Origin: Enhygromyxa salina
GTDB taxonomy: Bacteria > Myxococcota_A > Polyangia > Nannocystales > Nannocystaceae
DNA: 56,076 nt
Reading direction: 5' to 3'
Assembly: GCF_002994635.1 (NCBI RefSeq)
Contig: NZ_PVNL01000105.1
Span: 1 to 56,076, forward strand
The notes under the pieces are model-generated. The model saw nothing but the letters and a program-made list of their open reading frames with translations. It made no database searches and was not told the DNA's origin. Below are positions 8,883 through 18,681 of this stretch, in pieces. Position numbers and translations under genes: made by a program. Positions within the stretch are counted from its first letter, which is position 1. Each line of letters begins with the position of its first letter.

Positions 8883-9243
8883 ACGGCTTTGGAACGACCT
8901 GACCGTCGACTTCACCGTGCTCGGGCGCCAATTTCTCGGGCTCGACGGCGGCCCCAACTGCAAAACGGACGAAGCGGTGAGCTTCATGGTCGTCACCGAA
9001 GACCAGGAGGAGACCGACCGCTACTGGAACGCCATCGTCGGCAATGGCGGGGCCGAGAGCGCCTGTGGCTGGTGCAAGGACCGCTGGGGCGTCTCCTGGC
9101 AGATCACGCCGCGGTTGTTGCTCGACCTGACGACGTCTTCCGACCGCGACACGGCCAACCGCGCCTTCGAGGCGATGATGAAGATGAAGATGACGAAGAT
9201 CGACATTGCCACCCTCGAGGCTGCCGCCGCGAATCGATTATAG
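8883..9243 (+). pseudogene. PhnB-like VOC (glyoxalase-fold) gene lacking its 5' end
   Basis: From LTVDFTVLGRQFLGLDGGPN onward this is a typical PhnB/3-demethylubiquinone-methyltransferase-like VOC protein: DEAVSFMVVTEDQEETDRYW, then CGWCKDRWGVSWQITP and MMKMKMTKIDIATLEAA to the normal C-terminus. The first about 40 residues of the family (the ITPFLWFDG segment and first strand-helix unit) are absent, and the upstream sequence is instead the end of the DUF1398 gene. No ribosome binding site or plausible start lies at the junction; an ATG at 8842 in this frame would read through the DUF1398 gene out of frame. Base composition returns to high GC here. Probably the remnant of a resident gene disrupted by insertion or deletion. 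Confidence 0.72.
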
Positions 9244-9273
9244 GCCGGGGGTCGACGCAGGTCGGGACAACTG

Positions 9274-9292
9274 CTGACGCAGTAAACGTCAG
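9274..9292. terminator. Hairpin between convergent PhnB remnant and yihY-like gene
   Basis: CTGACG pairs with CGTCAG around a 7-nt loop in the short gap between convergent genes. There is no U-run, so a role in termination is only suggested by position. Confidence 0.3.
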
Positions 9293-9332
9293 TCCCTCGG
9301 GTAGGAAGCCGGCACGCGCTGCTGCGTCCGAG

Positions 9333-10325
9333 TCAGTCGCGCGCCTCGCCGACGTGATCGGCCACATACGCGCCGCGCAGACCGAGCGGGCGGGGCGGGC
9401 CTACTGTGGAGTCGCAGCTGGTCTGGTGCTCGAGCTCGGCGTTGAGCTCCGCCCCCAGCAGGATCGCCCAGGCCGAGACGTACAGCCACAGCAGCAGCGC
9501 GATCACGTTGTCGAGCGCCTCGAGGCCAGTGCGGGCATCCCCGGTGTGTCGTGAGTAGACCGAGAACGCGGCGGAGAACAGCAACCAGCACACCGTAGCG
9601 ACCACCGCGCCGACGGAGACCCAGCGCCAGCGCGGAGGCCGGCGGTTGGGCCCCCAGTGGTACAGCGCGGCGAGCCCGAGCACGACCACGCCAAACAGCA
9701 GGGGCCAGCGCAGCACGGTCAGCAGCCACGCCACGCCGTTGCCAACCCACCCGCCAGCGAGCGCGTGCGGCAGGGCAATGAGCGCGACGGAGGTCAGCGC
9801 CAGCGCCAGCGTCGCGACCACGACGAAGCTCGCGCTCAGCAGGTTGGCCGCGATGACACCACGACGCGGCGGCTGGTTGTAGGCCAGGCTGACCGCGGAG
9901 ACCAACGCCTTCATCCCTCGGTTGGCGCTCCACAGGCTCAGGGCGATCGCACCGATCGCCCGCAGCGTCAGCGAGGTCGGCGCGACCGCGACGGCGCGGC
10001 GCAGCAGGGCCTGGATCATCTGCCGTCCGCCGCCCGCGGGGACCATGGCGAACACTGGCTCGAGCAGGGCCTCGACGTCGGAGGGGGTCGCAAACAGGCC
10101 GTAGATCGAGACGAGCGCGACGAAGGCTGGGCCGAGGGCGAGCGCGGCGTAGAACGTGACCCCTGCGGCGACGATGTCGAGGTTGTCACGGCGAACCTCA
10201 CGCCTGACGCGGGTGAGCACGTCGAACCAGCCGCGCCAGGGGATCTGGAACGCGTGGGTGGCTCGACGCCCGCGTGGGGGCGGCTCGTCGGGCCGCAGTG
10301 GGTCGGGGTCGCTGGTGTTCATCAT
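9333..10325 (-). CDS. YihY/BrkB family inner-membrane protein
   Basis: 330 aa with about six hydrophobic segments. Family landmarks are DNLDIVAAGVTFYAALALGP at the first membrane segment, the SANRGMKALVSAVSLAYNQP region, YHWGPNRRPPRWRWVSVGA, FSVYSRHTGDARTGLEALDN and the C-terminal LLLWLYVSAWAILLGAELNA. The family was once annotated as ribonuclease BN but is a predicted transporter of unknown substrate. The N-terminal about 30 residues are a Pro/Arg-rich cytoplasmic extension. ATGs at 10325 and 10322 are both possible. Divergent from the TamA-like gene. Confidence 0.9.
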   Translation of the reverse strand: MMNTSDPDPLRPDEPPPRGRRATHAFQIPWRGWFDVLTRVRREVRRDNLDIVAAGVTFYAALALGPAFVALVSIYGLFATPSDVEALLEPVFAMVPAGGGRQMIQALLRRAVAVAPTSLTLRAIGAIALSLWSANRGMKALVSAVSLAYNQPPRRGVIAANLLSASFVVVATLALALTSVALIALPHALAGGWVGNGVAWLLTVLRWPLLFGVVVLGLAALYHWGPNRRPPRWRWVSVGAVVATVCWLLFSAAFSVYSRHTGDARTGLEALDNVIALLLWLYVSAWAILLGAELNAELEHQTSCDSTVGPPRPLGLRGAYVADHVGEARD

Positions 10326-10518
10326 GTAGATCCTCGCGCTGCAGACCCAGGCTCGCTCGCTCGTGGCGATTGCGTGGGTGAGTCAGTTTGTCTCGACGTC
10401 GTGAGCTCATCGCAACCGCAGCCTTTGCGAGCCCGTTGGCGGTGCCGGCTGGGCGGGCGTGCGCCACTGTCGATCGCGCATGCTCGAGGTTGACGCGACG
10501 CGGGGCGAGCCCAGCGAG

Positions 10519-12567
10519 ATGAGGGCGCGGCGCTCGGCCGCGCGGCAGAACCAGCGCCGAAGGTCGAAGCGGTTCCTCTGCATCGGGATCATCGCCGGTT
10601 GCAGCCTGTGCCTCGCGGCCTGCAAGCACGGCCCGAGCGCGGCGGAATTGCGGGGCGCCCAATACATGATCCGCAACGTCGAGTTCGTGGGTGTCGAGCG
10701 GTTCAAGCCGGCCGAGCTGCACGCGTACCTCGAGCTTCGGCCCCGGCAATGGCTGCCGCCGCGCCGCTATTGGTTCTACGAAGGCCTGATCCCCAGCGAC
10801 GTCGCGCGCCTGGAGTCGGTCTATCACGCCCACGGCTACTACGAGGCCCAGGTCGTCGATGTTCGTGTGCAGCGGATCGAGCGTCGGCGGCAGGACCTCG
10901 TCGATCTGGTGTTCGTGATCGACGAGGGTCCGCTGACCCGGGTTGGCGAGGTCGTGGTCCGCTGGCCTGAAGGTCCCCCGCCCGGGCCGCCCCGCTCGCA
11001 GCGAGGCGCCCCGCTTCGCCGCGCGCCGGCAGTCGACCCCGAGCGGGTGTCCGACCAGGTCGTGATCGCGGCGGGCGAGGCGTTCGAGGTCGAGCGCATG
11101 AACGCGTCGAGGGCCGCGCTGCGCGACCACCTGCGCGGGATCGGGCACCCCTTCGCGGCGGTCGAGGACCACGCCCTGGTCGATAGGGCGGCGCAGACCG
11201 CCAATGTCGAATTCGAGGTCCGACCGGGGCCGTTCATGCGGATCGGGACGATCTCGATCACCGGGCTCTCGACCGTGCCCGAGCGGCCAGTGCGGGCCCA
11301 GCTCGAGAGCGCGATCGGCAAGCCCTACTCGCCCGCGCTGATCGAGGGGCTCGAGCAGCGGGCTTACGGACTCGGGGTGTTCTCGACGGTCTCGATCGCC
11401 ACGCAGCCCGCTGAGGTCGCAGCGGGGACCGGCACCGTCGATCTCGAGGTCGCGGTCCGCGAGAGTGATCCGCAGCGGGTTCGCCTGGGCTTCGCGCTCG
11501 GCTTCGAGCCGAATCGCTGGACCCAGCGCGTCAGCGCTCGCTACATCCACCAGAACCTGTTTCGTCAGCTGTATCAGATCAGGCTGACCGGCCGAGCCGG
11601 GTACGCCGAGCTTCCCAACCTGTTCAATCCGCTCGCCCACGGCCCGACCGCGGAGCTCGACCTCCACGTCGAGAAACAGGGCCTGCTCGAGAAGTACCTG
11701 GTCTGGACCCTCGATCCCCGGATCGAGCTGGGGATCGAGCAGGGCTATCAATTTTGGACGGGCGAGCATCGGTTTGGGGTCTCGCGCTTCTTCACGCGGT
11801 GGTTTCAGCTCAGGCTCAGCCACACGCTGCGCTACGTCGACTTCTTCTCGGTGTCCTCGACCCTGCGCGGTGAGACCGAGGGGCAGACCTTCCTGGGTCT
11901 CGACTTTCGCGACCCGTACATCATCAGCTACCTCGGGGCCACGGCGACGCTGTTCGCCGTCGACACGATCGCGGCGCCGACCAACGGCGCGGTGCTCGAG
12001 CTGGAATATCGGGTGGCCGGCGGGCCGCTCGGCGGGCAGTACGACTTTCAGGAGCTGACGCCGGTCGTGCGTGGCTACTGGCGACCCATCGAGCGGCTGC
12101 AGCTGGCCGCGCGCGTCCGGCTCGGGCTGATCTTTCCGTTCGGCGATCAGCCTGGCGCGCCGATCGACATGCGGCGCTATCTGGGCGGCGGCGACACGGT
12201 CCGGGGTTGGGGCCTGCGGCGGCTCGCGCCGCGGATCGACGACTGCGAGCCTGGCCAGGATCCGCGGACCGGTGCGTGCGAGTCGATCCCGATCGGCGGC
12301 AACACGTCGGTGCTGGGCAACTTCGAGCTCCGGGTGCGGACCTACAAGCAGCTGTGGGTCGCGGGGTTTGTCGACGGCGGCGACGTGCAGTCGGAGGTCG
12401 CTGCGTTCGTGCCCGCGCAGTGGAACTACAGCGCGGGCGGCGGGCTGCGCTACGACAGCCCGATCGGCAAGTTTCGGCTCGATGTCGGGGTCCGACTCAA
12501 CGCCACGCTGCTGTCCGAGGGCGAGCGGATCTGGGCGGTGCACCTGGGCCTGGGGGAGAGCTTTTGA
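10519..12567 (+). CDS. Lipidated TamA/BamA-family outer membrane barrel (TamL-like)
   Basis: 682 aa from ATG 10519. A basic N-terminus and hydrophobic stretch end in LCLAAC (Cys35), a good lipobox, so this is probably a lipoprotein form of TamA, as in TamL. POTRA-like domains follow (IRNVEFVGVERFKPAELHAY, DEGPLTRVGEVVV, IGTISITGLSTVPERPVRAQ). From about residue 300 the surface-antigen/BamA barrel is seen, with the RYLGGGDTVRGWGLRRL motif and the terminal strand RIWAVHLGLGESF ending in Phe. The stop overlaps the TTG start of tamB, making a tamL-tamB operon. The pair is expected to insert or transport envelope components at the outer membrane. Confidence 0.88.
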   Translation: MRARRSAARQNQRRRSKRFLCIGIIAGCSLCLAACKHGPSAAELRGAQYMIRNVEFVGVERFKPAELHAYLELRPRQWLPPRRYWFYEGLIPSDVARLESVYHAHGYYEAQVVDVRVQRIERRRQDLVDLVFVIDEGPLTRVGEVVVRWPEGPPPGPPRSQRGAPLRRAPAVDPERVSDQVVIAAGEAFEVERMNASRAALRDHLRGIGHPFAAVEDHALVDRAAQTANVEFEVRPGPFMRIGTISITGLSTVPERPVRAQLESAIGKPYSPALIEGLEQRAYGLGVFSTVSIATQPAEVAAGTGTVDLEVAVRESDPQRVRLGFALGFEPNRWTQRVSARYIHQNLFRQLYQIRLTGRAGYAELPNLFNPLAHGPTAELDLHVEKQGLLEKYLVWTLDPRIELGIEQGYQFWTGEHRFGVSRFFTRWFQLRLSHTLRYVDFFSVSSTLRGETEGQTFLGLDFRDPYIISYLGATATLFAVDTIAAPTNGAVLELEYRVAGGPLGGQYDFQELTPVVRGYWRPIERLQLAARVRLGLIFPFGDQPGAPIDMRRYLGGGDTVRGWGLRRLAPRIDDCEPGQDPRTGACESIPIGGNTSVLGNFELRVRTYKQLWVAGFVDGGDVQSEVAAFVPAQWNYSAGGGLRYDSPIGKFRLDVGVRLNATLLSEGERIWAVHLGLGESF

Positions 12568-15500
12568 GCGATCCCGAGACCGCGCCTCGGGGGCGGCGTC
12601 GGCGTCGCTCGGGTCGGCTGCGCGCATGGCTGCGGTGGTCGGTCGGCGTCCTGTTCGGGCTCGTCACGCTGGTCCTCGCCGCCGTGCTCGTGATCGCGTG
12701 GGTCCCCGCGGTCTCGCAGCCGGTCATCCGCGCCGCGCTCTCGCGCTGGGACGCCTCGATCCCCGGGGAGGTCGTCCATGGCGACATCGCGGGGAGCATC
12801 GGCGGTGGGCTGACGATCGACGGACTCGAGCTGCGCGACGCCGACGGGCGCCCGCTGGTCCGCGCTGGCCGCGTCGAGCTCGATCTCGACATGGTCCGGC
12901 TGTTCGCCGGTGGGATCTCGATCGAGCGCGCGTGGGTGCGCGACGCCACGGTGTGGGCCGATCACGACTGGTCGTCGCTGGGCTCGAGCGACGCCGGTCC
13001 GCCCGCGCCGCGCGAAGGGTGGGGGCCCGATCTGCCGGTCGAGATCGACGCCGTGATCGAGATCGAGGCGGGTGAGGTGGTGGCTGACGCCCAGACTCTG
13101 GCTCAGCTCGAGCACCTCAGGCTCGACGCGGCGGGGGTCGGTCGCCGCGCGCAGGTCGAGCTCGAGCTGCGCGGCGTCGAGCTGCCGGGCCAGCAGCTAC
13201 ATGTGGACAGCCTCGCGCTCGGAGGCCGCTGGGACGCCCCGGTCGCCACGCTCGAGCGACTTCGGGTCCAGTCACCGGACGCGACGCTGCGGCTGCTCGA
13301 GCCGTCGCGCTTCGACGTCTCGACCCGCAGCGGGGCGGTCGCGATCGAGCTCAAGGGTGAGGTCCACGAGCTGGCCGAGCGCCTTGGGGTCGACGCGCCG
13401 CCAGGTCTCGATCAGGCCCGCGTGCGGGTGCGCGGCCACGGTGGACCGACGCGGATCGAGCTGCGCAGCGAGGCCGAACTCGGCCCCGGTACCGTATTCT
13501 CGCTGAGCGCCGCGCTCACGCCCGAGCCGGTGGCGTCCGAGTGTCGGCGCCTGCTCGGCGTCGAGCTCGACGGGCGCGTCGCCGCCGGGCTGTTGCACAG
13601 TCGCCAGGGGCCGCTGACGGTGTCGCTCTCGACCGTGATCACGAGCCGTCACGCGCCCGCGCCTGGGTGCCCTGAACTCGCGGAGGTCGTGACCACGCCA
13701 GGGCAGCTCGAGCTGGGCGCCGAGCTGCGCGTGACCGACGTCGACAGCGGCGAGCAGCTCGCGCTCGACCTCGGGGGGATCGGCACCGGGGTGTCACCGC
13801 CGCGGGGCCAGCTCGGCCTCGAGCTTCGAGGTCCGGCGCTCGCGGGTCGGATCGAGCTCGCGGCCTCGGCCGCGCGAACGCTGAGCGCCCGCGGAGCCGT
13901 GGTGGTCGACGAGCTGCACGCGCCCCTGTCGATCGTTGCCCGACTGCTCGACGAACCCCGGCTCGCCACGGTGCGGGGCCGACTCGCGCTGACGGGCAGC
14001 TGCCGCACGGATCCCCACGCCGAGCTCGAAACGCTGCGCTGTCCGATGTCGGTCGCGCTCGACGAGCTCGATGGGTTCGACACCCACGTCGCCCACGCCT
14101 CGCTCGACGCCGAGCTGGCTCCGCTGCGGGAGCCACTTCGGTTCCGCGCTCGACTCGGGGTCGAGGATCTGCGCCGGGACGAGCTGGTCCTCGACATGGC
14201 CAGGCTCCGCGCAGAAGGGACCCCCGCGAGCTTCTCGCTCTGGGCGCTGGGCCGGGGACCGCGAGAGCGTGTCGAGCTGGCCGCCAGCGTCGATCGCCGC
14301 GCACAGACGACGATCATCGGACTCGACCAGCTCGTCGTGGACAGTCGCCGCGGGGCGGCCCCGATCCATGTCGCGCTGGTCGAGCCGACCCGGATCGTGA
14401 TCGCGCCCGAGCGGGTTGGGGTCGAAGCGCTGGCGCTGCGTGCCGCTGGTGGGCGAATATATGTCGACGGCCAGCTGGGTCGCGCGGAGCAGCCCAGCGA
14501 CCTTCGGTTCGAGCTGGCCGCGGTCGAGCTTGGCCGCGTGGATCCGCTGGTCCCCGGTCCGGCGCTGCGCGGCCGGGTCGACGCGCAGGGCCGGCTCGCG
14601 GGCAGCCTCGCGCGGCCGCAGGGCTGGGTGGAGTTCGACGCCCAGGCGCTGGCGATCGGACAGCTGGTCCTCGGCGACCTCGAGCTGGCGGCCCGGTTCT
14701 GCGAGCCCCTGGACGCGCCGCCAGCCGCTCCGCGGGGGCGCCTGCGATCGAAGGGCGAGCCGTGCACGAGCGCCGCGCGCGGAGATCTGCAGCTGTGGGC
14801 TGACCTCCGCGGTCCGATCGCCGATCGGATCGAGCTGGCCGCGCGCGTGCCCCTGCGCCTCGACGACGGCGTGGCCCTGTCGCGCGCGCGCCCACTCGCG
14901 GTCCGCCTGCAGCTCGAGGGGCTCAGCCTGGTGGAGCTCGGCGCCGTGATGCCGCGGACGCCGAGCTGGTGGCGGCAGGTCCCGCCGGACGCGGCGGCCC
15001 CCCCGGGCGACCCGCGGCTGATCCCCGAGGGCCGCGTCGATCTGGACCTGGCGGTGTCCGGCCCCAGCGACCGTCCCCAGATCGATCTGGCCGCGGTCGC
15101 CCGCGAGCTCGTCGTCGATCACACCGCGCTGGGCTCGCTGGCGGTCCGGGCCACCCTCGACGACACCGGCCTCGGCGTCTCGCTCGACGCCAAGCCGGGG
15201 ATCGCCACGCTCTCGCTCGACGCCAAGCTGCCGCTCGCGCTCGACCTCGCGCGGGTGGCGTGGGACTGGGACCGCGAGGCCGCCCACACGCTCTCGCTCG
15301 AGCTGCGCAGGCTCTCGCTCGACGCCCTCGAGCGGGTCCTGGGCCCCAAGATCCCGGCGCTCGCGGCTGCCCTCGACGCGGCTGAGCTCGGCGGTCTGGT
15401 CTCGGCCTCGATCCGCGCCGAGGGCCCCGCGAGCGCGCCCCGGCTCGCCGCCCAGCTGCGCGCCCACGGCCTCACGCACCGCGGCGAGGCCCTGGGCCAC

Positions 15501-17789
15501 GCGTCGGTCGGGGTCGAGCACGAGGGCGTCACGACCGACGCGATCGTTGCGCTCCGCGGCCCGCTCGCGCGCCGACTCGACGCCCGCCTCGTGGTGCCGC
15601 TGCGGCTGGCCCTCGATCGCACGCCGTCGGTCGAGCTCGACGCTGCGGCGCCGCTGCGCGCCGAGGTCCACGCGCGGGGGGCCGAGCTCGCTAAGATCAC
15701 CCAGCACCTGCGAGGATCGGCCGTGATCGCCGGTCGCGGTGATCTCGAGCTCCGCGTCGACGGGAGCCTGTCCACGCCCACGCTCGAGCTGCGCGGGCGG
15801 GTCGACGCGCTGAGCCTCGGGGACGATCGGGTCGGGGATCTGAGCGTCCACGCCACGGCGAGCCGCGAGCGGGCCCAGATCCACAGTGACCTGGTCCGCG
15901 GGGGCGAGCACGTGATGTCGGCCGCGGTCGTGGTCCCGCTGGCGGTGAACCTCGATGACCTCGGCGCGCCGCAGATCGCCTGGGATCACACGGGCCACCA
16001 CCGCGTGCTCGCGACCGGCCGGGGGATCGACGACGAGCTGCTCGCCGCGCTGAGCGGCGGTCGGGCCCGGCTGACGGCCGTCGATCCGAGCGGGTCGGGG
16101 CGCGCGTTCGGGATCGCCGAGGTCAACACCGAGCTGGACTTCGATCTCGTCGGTGGTGGTCGCAGCTCGGACTTCTCGCTCGTGGGTGAGGTCCACGGTC
16201 GGGTCACGGCTGACGGCGAGCAGACCCTGACGCTCGACGCCACCCTCGACCTCGATGAGCTGCGTCAGCGCGTGAGCCTGGACCTCGCGCCCAGCAGCTG
16301 CGACGCGCTCGTGGTTCGCGGTGAGCTCGGGGCTGACGTCGCGCGGCTGCTCGCGGGCGCGCAGCGGTCCAGCGAGGTCCCGTTCCGGGTGAGCGTGGAC
16401 GCACCCGACTTCGAGCTCGACACGATCGCGCCGCTGCTGGCCACCGTGATCCACGATCCACGCGGGACCCTCCGCGCCGAGTTGGTCGCCCGTGGGACCC
16501 TGGCCGCGCCGCATCTGCACGGACAGGTCGAGGTCCACGACGGTGCGCTGACGCCTCTGGCGCTGCGTCAGCGGCTGCGGGACATCGAGCTCGATCTCAG
16601 GCTCGACGATCGCGTGGTCGAGCTGCGCGAGCTCGCGGTGGTCGCGGGGGCCGGTCACGCGAGCGCCCGGGGCCGCGGCGAGTTTGGGCCCGCCGACCTG
16701 TTCGAGGCGGGGATCGATCTCGAGGTCCAGGGCTTCCCGCTGATCCGCCCCGGGCTCCCGGCCATGACCATAAACTCCGACGTCGATCTGAACCTGAGGC
16801 TCGACGCTGACGCGGCGAAGCTGCGCGTGGCCCTGGCGCAGACCGAGGTGACCGTGGCGGGGGTCAACCCCAGCCCACCCGAGCCGGTGCCGACCAGCGA
16901 CGCCGTCGAGTTCGTTGCAGCGGACGCGACAACCCGAGACCCAGCGACGGGTGTCGACGAGACAGCGGGCGACGCCGAGGTGATTGACACCCCCGAGCTC
17001 GCGCTGCGGCTGCGCCTGCTCGACCCGCTGCAGATCAGCGGCCCGACGATCGACATGGCCTGGACCGGCACGCTGGGCGTCGATCGTCGCGGCCCGAGCG
17101 TAGACCTGCTCGGCCAGCTCGAGGCGCGCCGCGGTCGCTTCTATCTGCTGGGCCGTCGCTTCGAGCTGCAGACCGGGACGGTGACCATGGCGGCCGACGG
17201 ATCGCTCGATCCCTACCTCGACATCGTCGCGGTCACGCAGATGCCCGAGGTCGAGGTCACCGTCACGATCCGCGGGCGCGCGAGCCGACCCGAGCTGCAC
17301 TTTCACTCGACCCCCGCGCTCAGCGAGATGCAGATCGTGACCTTGCTGGTGACCGGATCGACCGAGGTCGGCGAGGGGGAGGGCAGCGTCGAGGCCAAGG
17401 CGGCGTCGCTGCTCGCGGCCGTGAGCAGCCCCGAGCTGCAGCGCCAGCTCAACCGCAGCTTGGGGATCGATCGCGTCGCGCTCGGGTTCGGCGCGGGCAT
17501 CGACCAGCCGATCCTGAGCATCGGCAAGCGCGTGACCGACGATCTGTGGGTCGAGACGACCTATCGCCACAACGCGCCGGAAGACAAGAACACGGCCGAG
17601 ATCGAAGTTCAGTACAACTTTACGCGGCGCTGGACGCTGGAGACCTTCTTCGGCGACGCCGCGATCGGCGGCGTGGGTCTGTACTGGACGCGCAGCTTCG
17701 GGGCGGCGCCGTGGCGGGCCCCCCCAGCGCCCCCCAAAGCCAAAGCCAAAGCAGAAGCCAAAGCCGAAGCCGAAGCCGACCGCGAGTAG
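12564..17789 (+). CDS. tamB: TamB-family (DUF490) translocation/assembly protein
   Basis: 1741 aa if started at TTG 12564, which overlaps the TamL stop (TTGA) and follows a purine-rich GGGGGAGAG. One N-terminal transmembrane segment (VGVLFGLVTLVLAAVLVIAW) anchors it; a very long beta-rich, AsmA-like region forms the periplasmic groove. The C-terminal DUF490 domain is clear: PELHFHSTPALSEMQIVTLL, then GVGLYWTRSFG at the terminal strand. After it comes an unusual Pro-rich and Lys/Ala/Glu tail made by a 6-bp repeat. TamB proteins bridge inner and outer membranes with TamA/TamL and are implicated in phospholipid transport. The length is large for the family (E. coli TamB is about 1260 aa). Confidence 0.9.
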   Translation: MSDPETAPRGRRRRRSGRLRAWLRWSVGVLFGLVTLVLAAVLVIAWVPAVSQPVIRAALSRWDASIPGEVVHGDIAGSIGGGLTIDGLELRDADGRPLVRAGRVELDLDMVRLFAGGISIERAWVRDATVWADHDWSSLGSSDAGPPAPREGWGPDLPVEIDAVIEIEAGEVVADAQTLAQLEHLRLDAAGVGRRAQVELELRGVELPGQQLHVDSLALGGRWDAPVATLERLRVQSPDATLRLLEPSRFDVSTRSGAVAIELKGEVHELAERLGVDAPPGLDQARVRVRGHGGPTRIELRSEAELGPGTVFSLSAALTPEPVASECRRLLGVELDGRVAAGLLHSRQGPLTVSLSTVITSRHAPAPGCPELAEVVTTPGQLELGAELRVTDVDSGEQLALDLGGIGTGVSPPRGQLGLELRGPALAGRIELAASAARTLSARGAVVVDELHAPLSIVARLLDEPRLATVRGRLALTGSCRTDPHAELETLRCPMSVALDELDGFDTHVAHASLDAELAPLREPLRFRARLGVEDLRRDELVLDMARLRAEGTPASFSLWALGRGPRERVELAASVDRRAQTTIIGLDQLVVDSRRGAAPIHVALVEPTRIVIAPERVGVEALALRAAGGRIYVDGQLGRAEQPSDLRFELAAVELGRVDPLVPGPALRGRVDAQGRLAGSLARPQGWVEFDAQALAIGQLVLGDLELAARFCEPLDAPPAAPRGRLRSKGEPCTSAARGDLQLWADLRGPIADRIELAARVPLRLDDGVALSRARPLAVRLQLEGLSLVELGAVMPRTPSWWRQVPPDAAAPPGDPRLIPEGRVDLDLAVSGPSDRPQIDLAAVARELVVDHTALGSLAVRATLDDTGLGVSLDAKPGIATLSLDAKLPLALDLARVAWDWDREAAHTLSLELRRLSLDALERVLGPKIPALAAALDAAELGGLVSASIRAEGPASAPRLAAQLRAHGLTHRGEALGHASVGVEHEGVTTDAIVALRGPLARRLDARLVVPLRLALDRTPSVELDAAAPLRAEVHARGAELAKITQHLRGSAVIAGRGDLELRVDGSLSTPTLELRGRVDALSLGDDRVGDLSVHATASRERAQIHSDLVRGGEHVMSAAVVVPLAVNLDDLGAPQIAWDHTGHHRVLATGRGIDDELLAALSGGRARLTAVDPSGSGRAFGIAEVNTELDFDLVGGGRSSDFSLVGEVHGRVTADGEQTLTLDATLDLDELRQRVSLDLAPSSCDALVVRGELGADVARLLAGAQRSSEVPFRVSVDAPDFELDTIAPLLATVIHDPRGTLRAELVARGTLAAPHLHGQVEVHDGALTPLALRQRLRDIELDLRLDDRVVELRELAVVAGAGHASARGRGEFGPADLFEAGIDLEVQGFPLIRPGLPAMTINSDVDLNLRLDADAAKLRVALAQTEVTVAGVNPSPPEPVPTSDAVEFVAADATTRDPATGVDETAGDAEVIDTPELALRLRLLDPLQISGPTIDMAWTGTLGVDRRGPSVDLLGQLEARRGRFYLLGRRFELQTGTVTMAADGSLDPYLDIVAVTQMPEVEVTVTIRGRASRPELHFHSTPALSEMQIVTLLVTGSTEVGEGEGSVEAKAASLLAAVSSPELQRQLNRSLGIDRVALGFGAGIDQPILSIGKRVTDDLWVETTYRHNAPEDKNTAEIEVQYNFTRRWTLETFFGDAAIGGVGLYWTRSFGAAPWRAPPAPPKAKAKAEAKAEAEADRE
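17736..17777 (+). repeat. 6-bp tandem repeat in tamB 3' end
   Basis: Seven units of AAAGCC/GAAGCC in a row encode alternating Lys-Ala and Glu-Ala at the extreme C-terminus, beyond the normal DUF490 end. Copy-number changes would stay in frame. Confidence 0.8.
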
Positions 17790-17891
17790 ACGGGTCAGGC
17801 GTGTCGCAGAAACTGCACCTTCGCAGCGAATCGCCTGCGTGGGCAGATCCTGCGTGCGACAGCTCAACACGGAGCTGGTAGCCCCAAGCGC

Positions 17892-18650
17892 ATGCTCGAA
17901 CAGATTCCGCGCCTGTCTCCCAACGTCACGGCGATCAAGGCGATCGGGACGGTCACCAAAGCCGACTATCAGGAGGTGGTGGAGCCGATCCTCGATCAGG
18001 CCCGGCACGAGAACCGGCGGATTCGCTTGCTCTACCAATTTGGGCCGGAGTTCGATCGCTTCACTGGCGGCGGCGTCTGGGAAGACGTGCGGATCGGGCT
18101 CAGCGCGCTGCGCCTGCTCGACGCCTGTGCGATCGTCACCGACGTCGAGTGGATCCGTCAGTCCGTGGACATCACCCGGTTCATGGTTCCGTTCCCAGTC
18201 CGTGTGTTCGAGAATTCCCAGCTCGACGCCGCGGCCGCCTGGCTCGAGTCGCTGCCGCGCAGCGACAACCTGTCGCACCGGCTCCTCGCTGACCGCGGCG
18301 TCCTCGTCGTCGAGCCCAAGGGCCCGCTGCGCGCCCAGGACTTCGACGAGCTCGCGCTCATGGTCGACCCCTGGATCGAGGCCCACGGCAAGCTCGACGG
18401 CCTCGTGGTCCACGCCCGCGAATTTCCCGGCTGGGAGAACCTCGGCAGCTTCCTGCGCCACCTGCGATTCGTGCGTGATCACCACCGCCACATCGAGCGG
18501 GTCGCGGTCGCGGCCGCGGCCGACAGCAAGTTCGCCGACCTCGCCGCCCCGATCGCCGACCACTTCATCCACGCCGAGTACCGCCACTTCGAGCACGGCG
18601 ACATCGACGACGCGATCGCCTGGGCGGCCGGCGAGCGCTCCCCCTCGTAG
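17892..18650 (+). CDS. Protein with two tandem SpoIIAA-like (STAS/SEC14-type) domains
   Basis: 252 aa. Two copies of the same fold of about 120 residues are visible. The first covers VTAIKAIGTVTKADYQEVVE, then RIRLLYQFGPEFDRFTGGGV, DVRIGLSALRL and TDVEWIRQSVDI. The second covers VLVVEPKGPLRAQDFDELAL, LDGLVVHAREFPGWENLGSF, RHLRFVRDHHRHIERVAV and HFIHAEYRHF. This DUF3478-type fold is common in myxobacteria and other Proteobacteria; a role in lipid binding or stress has been suggested but is not established. A duplicated version is less usual. Between tamB and apbE, with no obvious functional link. Confidence 0.82.
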   Translation: MLEQIPRLSPNVTAIKAIGTVTKADYQEVVEPILDQARHENRRIRLLYQFGPEFDRFTGGGVWEDVRIGLSALRLLDACAIVTDVEWIRQSVDITRFMVPFPVRVFENSQLDAAAAWLESLPRSDNLSHRLLADRGVLVVEPKGPLRAQDFDELALMVDPWIEAHGKLDGLVVHAREFPGWENLGSFLRHLRFVRDHHRHIERVAVAAAADSKFADLAAPIADHFIHAEYRHFEHGDIDDAIAWAAGERSPS

Positions 18651-18681
18651 ATCTCGGGGATCGGTGTGATAGTCCCGGGCG

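Noticed and set aside
12207..12563. Upstream extension of the TamB reading frame.
   Set aside because: It overlaps the coding end of the TamL-like barrel gene; the TTG at 12564 with a ribosome binding site and stop overlap is the better start.
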